A DNA stretch of 64,000 nucleotides from assembly GCA_037042185.1 (NCBI GenBank), contig JAXQJY010000033.1, positions 744,001 to 808,000 of the forward strand, written 5' to 3'. This DNA is from Sordariomycetes sp. S80-01Y (Eukaryota > Ascomycota > Sordariomycetes). The position numbers were made by a program, and so were the translations under genes. Every line of letters begins with the position of its first letter. The first letter of the stretch is position 1. Below, one piece after another: positions 11,591-23,203 of the stretch. The notes under the pieces were generated by a model, which was not told where the DNA came from, searched no databases, and saw only the letters and a program-made list of their open reading frames with translations.

Positions 11591-14500
11591 GAACAGGCTC
11601 CAACGATTGGGTGGGAGTAAGAGACGGCGGCTGGAAAGCTCATAGGGCATAATCCTTCTTCTCTAGGAGAAAATAATAGCACCAGACGTCACGAGCCTAA
11701 ACTCTGGTCGCCCCAAGCTGTTGTTCCATGCTCCGTGTCGAAGTACAGATATTCTGAGCAGTGAAGCGGTATTCCGAGCAAGAGCACGATATTGACTCTC
11801 GAGGAACACTCGAGGAAACAGTCCATCGATGTTGCATCCAGTGCTCTGGTTGCTCCTTTCGGTGAGACGCGCAGAGCTGTCGATGCAGCCACATGGCTTT
11901 GTGCCGTCCAGACCCCTGGCTCGCTCTCCAGAGGAATGACCCCCCCTTTGACCTTGGAGTTCCGGCCGTGAATGTGATCGCCAGAGGTGACATGATGGAA
12001 CGCGCGTGATATCAAGCCTGGCGGCAGAGGCTTTGGGACTGAAATATGCTCAAAGCCAATAGTCCCTCACTGCATGCCTTCGCGATGTTGCACCGCAGCC
12101 CGTGGCTTGGACTACGACCCCATCTCAGCACCAGCGGCACAGAGCAGCTGCTGATGTGGCAGCCGTTGTTCAGGCGATACCCTTGACATCTGGTCGTCTA
12201 AAACGCTCATTTGATTGCCCCGTCCCCTAGGGTTGTAGCGCTGGCTACATGTGTGGCATGCGAGACGCCTCGAGCCGTGAAGGAACGTGGACGGGCTGTT
12301 GATTGGATAGCGTGATCCAGGCTTTCGGATCCAGGCTGCGTGATGATGCGTCGTCGTCACCAACAGCATAAGAACAACCGCAGGATCTGAGCTTGGGCCC
12401 TGACCCGCACACGTCGCGGTTCAGCGCTGTTGACCGGACGCCTGGTACTGAAGGGCCATCTGCCGTCGGATAGGACAGCGGCAGGGGTTCAGCGCGTTGG
12501 TGGTGAACAGCAGAGCCCATGGCATCGGGTTTGGCTTGGAACTCGGGCGATGCAATGATCAGAGACACCAAGAGTTGCTACCGATGCACGCACGCATGGA
12601 CTTTCGGGGGTGGTTATGGCCGTCTAGACATCGCTGGGTCGGGGAAAAAAAGGGGGCCGATCCCGCATGCCGAGCGAAGAGCCGGCTGCAATTGATATCG
12701 GCATCCTGCGTCCATGTCAGATCCCGACATTGGCAGCCAAGCCGAGAGATCGCGCTTTGGCATCGCAGAGTCAACGTCACGGACTTCTTCTTCCCCCCTC
12801 CCCTCTCCCCCATCGAACCCAGAAACTTGGGGAAGCAGTTTGCGAGGACGTCACGCACTGAAGCAGCCACAGCCGCACTGACACAGTACTAGCTCAGTCG
12901 AGTATGGAGCGAGTTAGCCTCCTGTTGAGATGCTGCAAGTCACGCCAATGACCACGGGCAATCAGCTCCGACCAAGGCTTCCCTCACGAGGCTAGCTGAC
13001 CGACCTTCCTGGGTGGGCGGCCGAGAAAAAGGAAGGGCAGCGGCCTGCTCGACCCGCTGTCACTTCTCCCCTGCATGGGGCGGTAATTGATCAGCGCGGG
13101 CAGCGATGAATCAGGACTGATGCGCTCCGGGCGAGGGTACAAGTCATGATGCGGAACGACCGCGCTCGGAGAAGAGACTTCAAGGCTGGTCTGCGTGGGC
13201 TGGGCTGGAAGGGGGGGAAATTTGGTTAGTAACGTAAATAGAGCTCAAGCAATAGCCTGGCTGGTCTATGCGTGACGTTTGGTGTTTAGGTCATGTCGTC
13301 CCCACGGAGCTAAGGGTCCTAAAGGCCCCTAAGGCCCCTAAGGTAGGGCGATTACTCGCAGCCTCGTCGCCGGGGCTGTCAGGCCAGACCGTGCGGCTAC
13401 CTTTCCAGGGACTGACGACAAAGGTGCTTGTTGCGAGGCATAAATGAGGGTCATGGTTACGATCCGTGCAATGCTTGTCCGGACACGTCTACGATCTGGG
13501 TGGTAGCCCGGCGTGCGTGACAATCGGGTATATGAAGTTCCCAGTCGCTGATACCATCGAGGTCTGGCTTGACATGACACTTCATCCGTGCTCGGTGCTT
13601 GGATTTGGCTAATATGAGACCCCACCGCGGGAACCCACCGCGTCCACTGCCAGTGCTGCAGCAGCTCAGGCTCGCTGCCGCGTTTGCCTGACACTGCGAG
13701 CTTTTCGTAGCGGACGAGATGGGCTTTGTTCTCAGTTCTTCCACCGAGTGTTCAATCGAAAACCGTCACCAAACAAGGCAGGATGACATTCAATCTGCGT
13801 TGCTGTTTCGCCCATGATGGTTGGGACTGTGAGGCACGACGGAAGCGCCGCGTCCGACCCGGATCGACAGCGCCGGCCAAATCTCAGAAGCTTAGTGACA
13901 GCGCCTCGCACCCCCCCTTGTAGCTTCCAAGCTTCCAAGTATGGCAAGGTAACCCTGGCTCAGCGAGGGATCCAGCATTGACACACCCCTGCTCCCTGAA
14001 CCAGCCGTTACCAAACCGCCGGGATCGCGCTGTCGCCTCTCCCTCCTCCTCGCGCCTCTGGCTTTGCGGCGCCCCGATCGCTGGGACGAGCTGCTGTGCA
14101 ACCCGCGTCCCGCGTCCCGCGCCTGCGAGCTTGATCTGCGCCCGACGTAGTACCGGATGCAGAAGCAAAGAGACGCCCAGTGACCGGGGGGTGTCTGCGC
14201 TGTCTGCGCTGTCCGCTGTCCAGCCAGCCTGGCAGGCCCTTTGGGGGGGAGGGTCCCCGTCTGGGAGGGGGGGAGAAGCAGCCCAGCCAGCCAGCCCAGC
14301 GAAGCAGCCCGCTGAAGGACCCCGAACTTTATGGGCCCCTGCCACCGCCGCGTCCACCAGAAAGCTAGACTAATACGGGGCCGCGCCCTCGGCACCGGCT
14401 CGTGGCAGTCAAAGTGTCCAGATTCCCGGGTCCTCTGTCTGAGTCGCCTCCTCCCCTTCCTCCAACTACCACCTCACTTGCACACGTCTCACCCCGAGCA

Positions 14501-14597
14501 TCGCCCCCCCCTCTCCTTTTCTGGACAACTTCAGTCAAAGAATCCCCGAGGCTACCTGAATCTTTATGGCTCTGTACTGCGGCTGCCTCACCACTCC
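11591..14597. other. Gene-poor stretch, 3 kb
   Basis: No ORF with a recognisable domain on either strand. It holds a small tandem repeat at 13309-13343. The right part, from about 14400, is rich in pyrimidines and is probably promoter and 5' leader of the methyltransferase gene. Overlapping long ORFs on both strands at 13880-14400 are products of high-GC sequence. Confidence 0.5.
13309..13343. repeat. Short tandem repeat, unit CCCCTAAGG
   Basis: Two perfect 9-bp units at 13326-13334 and 13335-13343, preceded by degenerate copies (CTAAGGG, CCTAAAGG). It lies in the gene-poor stretch. No function is evident. Confidence 0.7.
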
Positions 14598-15992
14598 ATG
14601 GCCCAGCAACCGCCTCGCTCGGGCCGTAGCAGCGCTGCAGACCAGCACGAACCCCCCGCTTGGGACGGCAGGTCCATGGACAACTACCGCTTCACATTCG
14701 CCTGCTCGTCCACTGGCTCGAGCAAGGGCAGCTTTATAGAGCCCGATGTAAGTCTAGCTTCCTCCCCAAGCCTCATCCATCCCGAGCCCACGTCCCGGCG
14801 CTAACGACGATTAGCCAAACTTAGAAACCTTGTGAGCACCGCCGAGGCTGACTTCAGCGGGGGAAACGACGTGGCTGATGAGGGCGCAGTGACAATTCTT
14901 CAGAATCCTTGTCCGACAGCGTGCTGAACTATCCAGAGGAGTTCGGCCGGACGTACCATGCGTACCGGGCTGGGTGTGAGTAGCCTGCCTAGGATGACCG
15001 GCCGAGGGGTTCTGACCAGCACAGCGTATGCCTTCCCAAATGACTTGCCCGAGAGGGAGCGTCTCTCGATCCAGAGTGAAATCATCACAAGGCTCTTCGG
15101 AGGCCGCTTGTTCTTCGCACCGCTCAAAGCACATCCACCAAGGACGGTGCTCGACGTCGCCACCGGAACCGGAGACTGGGCTATCCAGATGGGCGACTGC
15201 TTTCCAGAGAGCCAAATCACGGCCACGGATCTGAGTCCAATACAGCCGAGCGAGGTGCCGCCGAATGTTGAGTTCTACGTCGAGGACTCGTAAGTGCTTT
15301 GCCGTGGTTTGCCCTGGAGGGAGGTGAGATGCTGATGCGTCCTAGATCAGAGCCATGGGAGTACTCCCGCCCCTTCGACTACATTCACACCCGGGTGACA
15401 GCCGGTTGCTGGTCTTCCTTCAAGCACCAGGTCGCCGCGCAGGCCTTCGAGAACCTCACGCCCGGCGGCTACTTTGAGTCTCACGAGTATGATGCCGCCA
15501 TCTTCTGCGACGACAACACCATGCCCGCTGACTGCGCCATGATGCGCTGGGTGCGGGACATGTGCATCGCCGGCGAGCAAGTCGGTCGTCCCGTCGTCGT
15601 GGCCAAGCACTTGAAACAGGTCTACGAGGAGGTCGGCTTCGTGGACGTCAAGGAGAAGATGTTCAAGATCCCGACAAATGGATGGCCGAAGGACGAGGGC
15701 CTGAAGGAACTCGGCCGTCTGTGGGAGGTAAATTTCCAGCTCGGGCTCAGTGGATTCACGGTTGGCATGTACAACCGTGTCTACGGGAGGTCGGCTGCGG
15801 AGACAGAGGTGAGCCCTGATCCGATAAATGTGTCTGCGTGGGAGATGAGCTGACTCGACCTAGGTTTCGCTCATGGAGATGAGGAGGGAGCTGTCCGACA
15901 CGAGGATACACGCCTACATGGTGGTCCACGCCGTCTGGGGAAGAAAGCCTTTCCCCGGGGAGGGACCGACCCCACAGGCCAATCTACGATGA
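14598..15992 (+). CDS. SAM-dependent class I methyltransferase (LaeA-like/TAM domain family)
   Basis: Six exons: 14598-14747, 14815-14831, 14890-14975, 15025-15289, 15346-15808, 15864-15992; 369 residues. The second exon is only 17 nt and is needed to keep the frame. After a variable N-terminus come NYPEEFGRTYHAYRAGSYAF, SAM motif I VLDVATGTGDWAI (126-138), TATDLSPIQP and FDYIHTR. The C-terminal half has FENLTPGGYFESHEY. This is the layout of the large fungal family that includes LaeA and many orphan methyltransferases. Members act on secondary metabolism, on small molecules or on unknown substrates; the sequence does not tell which. No neighbouring biosynthetic genes are present. It is probably nuclear or cytosolic, with no signal peptide. 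All introns are 49-67 nt. Confidence 0.88.
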
Positions 15993-16283
15993 TTGATGAC
16001 GACTTATGATCTAGCGAGCGGCATTGCATGTGTGCACATAAGCAAGTGGGAAGCATACATTATTTTGGGCATGGCCTTAAAGAGAGGGAACGGGGAGTTA
16101 GGAATGCCTTTCCGGAGGCTGATTACATCATTTATGCATTGCAGACGGTCTATCCTACTGACCCGAGGTTGCCCCCTTACCAAGAGTGACAAGTAAACAT
16201 CAGGGACAGGTCGGTCCCAGTTCAGACCTATAAACCACCCGTCATCTGGCACCCACTCGTCGAGCTTCTAGCCTTCGGTACCC

Positions 16284-16955
16284 TCAGGCCTTGTTGGCTT
16301 TGTCGTCATCAGGCCTCACCAGCCATTCAATCTCCTTTGCCCTCTCATCAGGAAGAAGGCGTCTGAATTCCTCCCGCGAGAGGAACGAATGGTCAGCGTA
16401 CTCAAAGCCAGGACACACGGTCTCAGAGATCAGCAAGCCCTGGTTGTCCTCGCGTCCGTCCTCCTGCAGCAGATAGCTTGCCTTCCAGACACCACCCTCC
16501 ACCACCCACTGCAGCCTCTCTCCCCTCTCAATATCCTGCCCAACTACAAAGCTCTCCACACGCCCATCCGGGTGGATCAGCACGTAGCGGCCCCTGCCCC
16601 TGTGCAAGGTGTGTACGATTCTGCTCCGGACGCAGTGGAAGGTGCCCAGCGGACGTCTCGGGCTGAGGAAGTAGAAGATGGTGGTGCTCATGCGGCGCGT
16701 GTCCGGCTCCGTGTCCTCCCGCAGGCCGCTGCCTACGAGCTCGACGGTATGGTCCGATAGGGCTGCCTTGGGGTAGTGCGAGACGATGGACGTCGGAGCC
16801 GTGTCCGTCTGCACGAAATAGCCGCCCTCCACGTGCGTAGATAGGTTAAGGGTCTTTATGGTGCTGAGAATGTTGGGCGGCTCGGGGTCGTCGGAAGGGT
16901 GGAATGTTGGGACGATACCGGAGAGCTCCTCTTTCGGCGGGATGAGTTCACCCAT
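16284..16955 (-). CDS. DUF985 (Cupin_5) family protein
   Basis: Single-exon gene of 223 residues. It follows the DUF985/Cupin_5 pattern: HVEGGYFVQT near residue 41, STTIFYFLSPRRPLGTFH, RYVLIHPDGRVESFVVG, ERLQWVVEGGVWKASYLL, ISETVCPGFEYADHSFLS, then a charged C-terminus. The fold is a small beta-barrel, and the family has no firmly assigned reaction in fungi. The ATG is at 16955-16953. No signal peptide or membrane segment is visible. It converges on the methyltransferase gene, with 291 bases between stops, and its upstream region is shared with OMA1, which is divergent. Confidence 0.88.
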   Translation of the reverse strand: MGELIPPKEELSGIVPTFHPSDDPEPPNILSTIKTLNLSTHVEGGYFVQTDTAPTSIVSHYPKAALSDHTVELVGSGLREDTEPDTRRMSTTIFYFLSPRRPLGTFHCVRSRIVHTLHRGRGRYVLIHPDGRVESFVVGQDIERGERLQWVVEGGVWKASYLLQEDGREDNQGLLISETVCPGFEYADHSFLSREEFRRLLPDERAKEIEWLVRPDDDKANKA

Positions 16956-18055
16956 GGTGACTGTAATTTCTGATCTCGAGATGCACTTAAGCTCGGGTCG
17001 TCAGGTTTTTAGGTTCTGCAAGGAAAGCCAAGACCCTAATTGTTCGCTTAGAGTCGAGTTGCGCGCGCTTACATCCAAAAGACGAAAGATGACGGGGTAG
17101 GGTGGGCAGCCGGGGAAAAAGATGGAATTTATGAAGCTGGCGGATGTCGGTAAGACGTTCCTAGACTAGATGAAGTCATCCTGGAAATCGTACGTAGAGA
17201 GGCCCTAATGGCCGTTAGTCGTGCTCACATCATCTCGACTAGTCCCTTCGTCACCCATGTCGCCGGCAGGGCGACCAACAGCACCACGGTCACCAAGGTA
17301 ATTTCGTCGGACTGAAGCCCGGGACACTGTGACGAACGACCAGATTAACAAACGAACCTCACGGACCAAAATAGATCGAAGGCGTAACACCGTTCCGCCT
17401 CATCGGGTCCTTTTCGATGGGTGATCACGGCGTAGTGGTGGAGATAAGAGGCATCCACATCAGATTTTGGTGTCAGTCAGACCGGCTGCAGTCACGTCCC
17501 GTCACCGACTGTGCCGACAGCGAAACATGGACCTGTCAAAGTGCCAGGACTTCAGGCACGGAACGAACTTTGGTCGACGGCCGGACTACTGCTGACATAT
17601 CGAGAGCCTGGCTGTGTCTCGTATCTGAAGCACGCCGTTGGGGCCGCTGCAACGGTGACAAGCGTGACGGGTGACACGGCAGCAGCACGACGGCTGGCCG
17701 CGCTGCCATGTGCGCGCGGGCATCAGAGACAACGAGCCTGAGATCAATCCGAGGCATTGGTGAAGGGTGAAAAAGGGGAGAAGACGGCGCACGTTGTATC
17801 ACAACGCGGTTCCTCATGTGGCGCCGCAAGTGTGGCTGCTACAAGGTTCCGTAGTGGCTGGTACCGGGCTCCAGATCGCTGTGACGCAACCGGCGGCGGC
17901 TGCGGAACGGCTTTCTAGAAATCGACTTCGACGCAGACTTCCACCTGCCAGGTCAACCTTTATGTAAGTCGCAATGGACGGTCAACCGGCGTCGGTCAGC
18001 TAACAGAAAAAAGTTCAAATCTTGACCATCGCCAGCTACAGGCACTGCGCCTGGC
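16956..18055. other. Intergenic, 1.1 kb (divergent promoter region)
   Basis: Between the cupin gene and OMA1, transcribed away from each other. Only short ORFs without recognisable similarity; nothing else seen. Confidence 0.5.
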
Positions 18056-19362
18056 ATGCTCGCCCCGCGCATTCTCCGGCGCACTCTCGCCCGTCGAACC
18101 CGCTCCAACCTACCCAGCCCGACGACACCCATCTTCTTCCTCCAGCCGCGCTTCCTCTCGCAAACCGCCCCACGATGTGACGGCAAAACACCGCTCGACC
18201 CGGAAGAGATCCGCCGTCGACTCGCGTCTGCCCGCAGGACCAGCCCCAAGGACCAGGACGAGCTGCGCGGTGAGCTCGAGCACAACCTCAGCCATGCTCG
18301 ACCGCTCCTCTCCCACAGATGGGCCACCCGCTTCACCAACGCGGGGAGGACCACGAACCAGAGGCGATTTGTGATAATATGCGTTGCCGCGGCGGTGATA
18401 TTCTACTTTGCGAACTCGCAGGTTCTGCCTGTCACGGGGAGGAGGAGATTCAACTTCATGAGCGACGCATTGGTGGATCGCATGGGCGCGGCGACGGCGG
18501 ACGAGGTGGTTGCCGACGTTCAGAGAGAGGGGAAACGTATTCTGAGTGAGAGGGATCCTCGGTTCCAGAGGGTGAAGAGGATAATGCTGAGGTTGGTCCC
18601 GGTCAGCGGAATGGCAGATGTGGACTGGAAAATACGGATCATTGAGGCCGACAGTAAGTCCGTCACCTCTTCTGAACGCACTCTGTTAACACCTGCAAAG
18701 ATAACGTCAACGCTTTTGTCACGCCAGGCGGCCACCTCTTCGTCTTCACCGGCATGCTCCGCGTCTGCGCAAACGACGATATGCTCGCCACAGTCCTCAG
18801 TCACGAGATCTCCCACAACGTGGCATCGCACGCGGCGGAGCGCATGTCGACCGCCGCCATCGCCAACCTGACATCAGGGACCATCTTCTTCCTCGCCGGC
18901 GCGCTGCCCGGCCTGCTGCTCTACGGCCTCTGGACGGTGACGGGCGGCAGGATGCTGCAGCAGTACCTCTTCGCCCTGCCCAACAGCCGCAAGATGGAGG
19001 CCGAGGCCGACCACATCGGGCTCATGATGATGTCCGAGGCGTGCTACGATCCCAGGGAGGCGGTGAACTACTGGCAGAAGATGGCGAGGCTGGCCGGGAA
19101 CAGGGAGGGCGAGACGCCTGCGAGCTTGATGACGCATCCGACGGTGAGAATTCCGGTTTACGTGAACTTTGCCATGACGACGAGCTGACTGTGATTATTA
19201 CAGACTGTTAGTAGAATTGAGAAGATGAAGCAGTGGCTGCCCGAGGCGATGGAGAAGAGGCAGCAATCCGACTGTATGGGCGGCACGGGGGCTTGGGCGG
19301 CGCAATTCAAGGACACTATGAGGCAACGGCAGCTGATACAGATAGATACGGGGCTGCTATAG
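18056..19362 (+). CDS. OMA1: Mitochondrial metalloendopeptidase OMA1 (peptidase M48)
   Basis: Zinc protease of the inner mitochondrial membrane that acts in membrane-protein quality control and stress responses. Exons 18056-18653, 18701-19143 and 19204-19362; 399 residues. The N-terminus is Arg-rich and lacks acidic residues for the first 40 positions, as expected of a mitochondrial presequence. A membrane segment lies at about 105-119. The zinc site HEISH is at 234-238 in LATVLSHEISH, and the downstream Glu ligand lies in KMEAEADHIGLMMM. A hydrophobic GTIFFLAGALPGLLLYGL segment sits between them. SLMTHPT precedes the last splice and is followed by a short C-terminal exon, TVSRIEKMKQWLPEA. 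Splice phases match at both introns (47 and 60 nt). Length fits fungal Oma1. Confidence 0.93.
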
Positions 19363-19853
19363 ACGGGTCAAGCATGATGCCCGCAGGGACTGTACCTCTC
19401 CAATGTAATAGACTGTCCAGCCAGATTAAAAAGAGCCATCTGGCTGGGTACTACCTATCTCCCGTCCCCTACGAGTCAATCCCCTCTCACGGCACCCAAA
19501 TGCACAGAACAGGACAGCTCCTCGGCATCGCAAAGGCCCACGAGCTGCATCTGACGAATTGCCCTCCTCTCACTGGCCGGGGCGGGGCATGACGTCGGGT
19601 CGGCTCAGGGCTGCCCTCGGCGCTGCCTCCAGGTCTCCGTCCCCCAGAACCCCAGACCGGGCTGCTGCCGCCGCGGCGCCGCCAGAAAAGATGCCGAGGC
19701 CCAGCGCCGCCTTCCTTCGCTCTTCTTCAACCCCATTGCACCCTTTCGCTTTCGCACCCTCGTCTATTCACCACTCAACATTCTCTACGGCGATACCCAA
19801 CAGACCATTTCCTACGAGCCATTTTCAGAGGATATCTGCACAGCGCCGCCATC
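19363..19853. other. Intergenic, 0.5 kb
   Basis: Between OMA1 and the cytochrome b5 gene, same direction. C-rich leader before 19854; no gene seen. Confidence 0.45.
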
Positions 19854-20238
19854 ATGTCTCAAACCTACTCCACCGCCGAAGTCGCAAAGCACAAGGATGA
19901 GGAGAATGGCATGTGGCTGATCGTCGAGAACGACGTATACGACATCACAAGTAAGCGAGGCCGCCCCCCCTAAGCATCTGCCCAACCCTAGATCAACTCT
20001 ACCGCACCAACCATTTTCCTTCCATCTCGTACCCAGACCCTTCGCGCACCGCAGCTCGCTGACCAGCCTCCTCCCCGCAGAGTTCCTCGACGAGCACCCG
20101 GGCGGCGCCAAGATCCTCAAGCGCTTCGCCGGCAAGAACGCGACCAAGTCCTTCTGGAAGTACCACAACGAGAGCGTGCTCAAGAAGTACGGCGCCAAGC
20201 TGAAGATCGGGTCGGTGGGCGAGAGCGCGAAGCTGTAG
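19854..20238 (+). CDS. Small cytochrome b5-like heme-binding protein
   Basis: Two exons, 19854-19950 and 20081-20238, around a 130-nt intron, the longest in the window; 84 residues. The product is one cytochrome b5 domain: YSTAEVAKHKD, WLIVENDVYDITKFL across the splice, DEHPGGAKIL with the first heme-ligand His in HPGG, and KYHNESVLKKYG with the second His. No C-terminal membrane anchor follows, so it is likely a soluble electron carrier or regulatory b5 protein, not the ER-anchored form. Partner reductase or oxygenase is not indicated by the neighbours. Both ORF pieces are too short to stand out without splicing. Start codon is the first ATG with the conserved N-terminal pattern. Confidence 0.92.
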
Positions 20239-20846
20239 GACGCCGTGACGACAGGAGACCGGATGTACGATGTGTGACGGGCTGTGCGGAGACTTTTCTC
20301 ATGCGTAAACGAGGCACCGATGAGCACCGGGCGAGCGATGGTGGTGGATTATTATATACACAAGATGGTTGGGGCTTTGGGTTGCTTAGACGAATACATG
20401 GTTTACGACCGCTGTGCTATCCGACCGTCGAACGCTGGGCACGTGAGCTGGTTGACACGCTATACTACACTTCACAAGGGACAACAACCTGTGGTGACGA
20501 GAAAAGAAAGGTCGGAAAGACGACGGCCGTTATTCAAACGGGCCGATCGCATCTTGCTAACAATGTCGCTGAGGACAGTGTCTCCAGCTGTGAGCGCATC
20601 ACATCAGTTTCGGCTCTTTACCGAGCGGTCCAGATCCGTACTGAAAGGGCCATGCTGTGCGTCGAGTCCTTTAGGCAACCCTTCTAATTGCTCCATGCCG
20701 AAATTCCCTAGCCTCGCAAAGTCTTGCCCATAGTCCTGGGGCAACCTCCAGAAGTGGGGCTGGCTTACATCTATATATGCGGCCGCGAGCAACCCTCGAT
20801 GACATGACCTCCCCTTCCTTCTCACCGCTCTACCCAAATCTATCAA
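20239..20846. other. Intergenic, 0.6 kb
   Basis: Between the cytochrome b5 and decarboxylase genes. Contains a TATA-like element at 20772-20779; otherwise nothing recognised. Confidence 0.5.
20772..20779 (+). promoter_or_regulatory. TATA-like element of the decarboxylase gene
   Basis: TATATATG 68 bases before the start codon at 20847, a normal fungal distance. Confidence 0.4.
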
Positions 20847-22461
20847 ATGGAGCGTTTCCTTGATGGACCGGATCTTCTGCTGGAGAAGCATGCGCTCAAG
20901 AATCAGGACACGGAAGATTACCCAACTCTTCCCACCCCCGACATCATCGCCTCCGCCGAAGCTAGCCTCCACACCACCTTACAGAACCAAGGTAACAACG
21001 ATGTTCAATCGCATATAAAGTCCCTCCTGCCGGCCTTGACGGGCCAGGCCCACTCGAGCCGATACTTTGGCTTCGTCACGGGCGGGAGCCTGCCCGTTGC
21101 GCAATGGGCCGACATGCTCGTTACCATGATGGACCAGAACGTGCAGGTGCACCTCCCGCAGCAGACCGTCGCTACGACCGTGGAGGACAGGGCGCTGCGC
21201 ATGCTGAGCTCGCTCATTGGACTGGATGTGGACGAGTTCGAGGGGCGGACGCTCACCACGGGAGCGACGAGCAGCAACATCCTGGGTTTGGCTTGCGGCA
21301 GGGAGTGGGTTGTCAGGAAGAAGGGCGGGGATGTGGGCGAGCAGGGGCTCCTCGGTGGTTGCGTTTCAGCCGGCATCCGCGAGATCCAAGTCCTGACCTC
21401 CGGAGGCCACAGCTCCCTGTCCAAGGCGGCGAGCATAGCCGGCCTGGGCAGGGGCTGCGTAAAGGAGCTCAGCGTGAGCCAGGACGAGCCCTGGAGGCTG
21501 GACATTGCTGCTGTCGAGGGCGCGCTGAAGAAGTCCGGCACCGCTTCCATCATCTCCGTCAGTGCTGGGGAGGTGAATACTGGGAGATATGCCGTTGACG
21601 GCTTGGACGGGTGGAAGAGGCTGAGGGCATTGGCGGATGAGTACGGTGCTTGGATTCACGTAGACAGTGGTGAGTACATCGATTCGAACTTTGAACCAGT
21701 GGCAGTGCTAACTTGGGGGAGCGTTTGGTATTTTTGCACATGTACTCGCGGATGAGCCTCAGAATAAGCTCCTCCACAGCCGTCTCAGCGGCATCGGCCT
21801 GGCAGACAGTATAACTGTTGACGGCCACAAGGTCCTCAATGTGGTGCGTCTTCCCCCTCCACCCCTCAGCGCCGTAGAAAGGAGGTAGCTAACATCTCAG
21901 CCCTACGACTGTGGTATGTTCTATACCCGCACGCTCGCAACCCTCCAAGCCGTATGCACCAACCCAAACGCCGCCTACCTCTCCGGCGGCTCTACTTCGT
22001 CGATCCCCTCCCCGCTGAACTGCGGCCTGGAGAACTCGCGTCGCTTCCGCGCCCTCCCCGTCTACGCGGCTCTCCTCTCGGAGGGACGACTGGGCATGTC
22101 CCAGATGGTGACCCGCATGACCCTGCTCTCTCGTCGGATCGCAGCCTTCATCCGTGCCTCGCCGCACTACGACCTCTTGCCGGAAGGTGATTGGGGAATG
22201 GAAGAGGTCTTCATTATTGTCTTGTTCCGCGCGAAGGATAGATCGTTGAACGAGACGCTGGTCGAGAAGATCAATGAGACGAGGCAGATGTATGTAAGCG
22301 GAACCAAGTGGCGTGGGGAGAAGGCGGTGAGGATTGCAGTGTCGAATTGGAAGGTTGACGTGGAGAGAGATGGGAAAGTCGTAGAGGCGATACTGGGCGC
22401 AGTAGCGGAGGGCCGCCAATTCGACGTCCGCGCCGTAGATTCGGAGTCGCCGAAGACGTAG
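20847..22461 (+). CDS. PLP-dependent group II decarboxylase-like protein
   Basis: Three exons: 20847-21669, 21722-21843, 21901-22461; 501 residues. It belongs to the aromatic/glutamate decarboxylase fold (group II, type I PLP enzymes). Visible features are FGFVTGGSLPVAQWADML, TTGATSSNILGL, GGHSSLSKAASIAGLG, then HVDSAFG, built across intron 1, with Asp273 expected to bind the PLP ring nitrogen. VDGHKVLNVPYDCG follows, built across intron 2, with Lys311 the Schiff-base lysine. The active-site set is complete, so an active enzyme is likely. The substrate cannot be read from the sequence: tyrosine, tryptophan, diaminobutyrate and cysteine-sulfinate enzymes share these motifs. It converges on the DUF2462 gene, with 67 bases between stops. 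No targeting signal is seen. Confidence 0.9.
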
Positions 22462-22528
22462 GGTGTCGTGATACCGCGCGCACAGCCCAACTCAAAAGAA
22501 GAGGAAGAAGAATGCCCCGTCTCACCGC

Positions 22529-22792
22529 TTAGCCGAACTTCTTGCTCCCGCCCTTGTGCTGCATCTTCTCGCCCTTCTTCCTGCCCTTGCCGATAAGCTC
22601 CAGGTGCCCGGCCTTCTCGCCCAGCGCGGACTCGGTCTTGGCCGTGAGGCCCGACGTGAACTTGCGCAGGGCCTTGTCGTTGCTACCCTTCTTGGTCACC
22701 TTTGACTTGGTCACCTTGGAGGCCTGGCGCTTGGAGTGGGTGACCTTTGCGGGCGCGGCTTTCGCCTTGGGTTTGACTGCGCCTTGGGCCAT
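22529..22792 (-). CDS. DUF2462 (UPF0390) small basic protein
   Basis: Single exon, 87 residues, very rich in Lys. It begins MAQGAVKPKAKAAPAKVTHS and ends with GRKKGEKMQHKGGSKKFG. This matches the DUF2462/UPF0390 family (similar to the mammalian Leydig cell tumour 10 kDa protein). The family lacks a firm function; the basic composition suggests a nuclear or nucleolar location, which is inference. The open frame continues upstream, but the ATG at 22792 fits the family N-terminus. Confidence 0.75.
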   Translation of the reverse strand: MAQGAVKPKAKAAPAKVTHSKRQASKVTKSKVTKKGSNDKALRKFTSGLTAKTESALGEKAGHLELIGKGRKKGEKMQHKGGSKKFG

Positions 22793-23203
22793 GGTGTCGG
22801 ATGCGTGTGGGAGCGGCGGCGGCGGTGTTGTTTGATTGATGATGGGACGTTTGGTTGATGGTGGAAGTGGGAGGTTGGAGGGGGAACTTTTTTTCCTTCC
22901 GGCCAACTTTTAGGTGGGGCACCCGCTACCGGCTTTGCACATGTGGGCTCTGGTGTCAATAGGAGTGACCCCTTTTCAGAAATACGTAGGCAGTACAGAG
23001 CCAGACAACAATGCGCCGATTGCTTTTCTGTTCATTGCACGGAGAATTGGAGAGGTATAATGTGTACGGTCGTTGAACAAACGCAAATTTTGATCACAAA
23101 ACCAGAGAGACCGTGGTCCCGTCACGTCGCTTTATGCTTCACACCTTCGATGCGCCTCTATATATCCAAAGGTAAGCTGCGGAACTGTATCGCTGTTGCG
23201 GAA
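22793..23203. other. Intergenic, 0.4 kb
   Basis: Promoter of the DUF2462 gene and 3' region of the SCY1-type gene; nothing else seen. Confidence 0.45.

Noticed and set aside
13892-14395. 167-codon minus-strand ORF with Pro/Gly/Arg-rich translation
   Set aside because: Product of high-GC sequence; ORFs overlap it on both strands.
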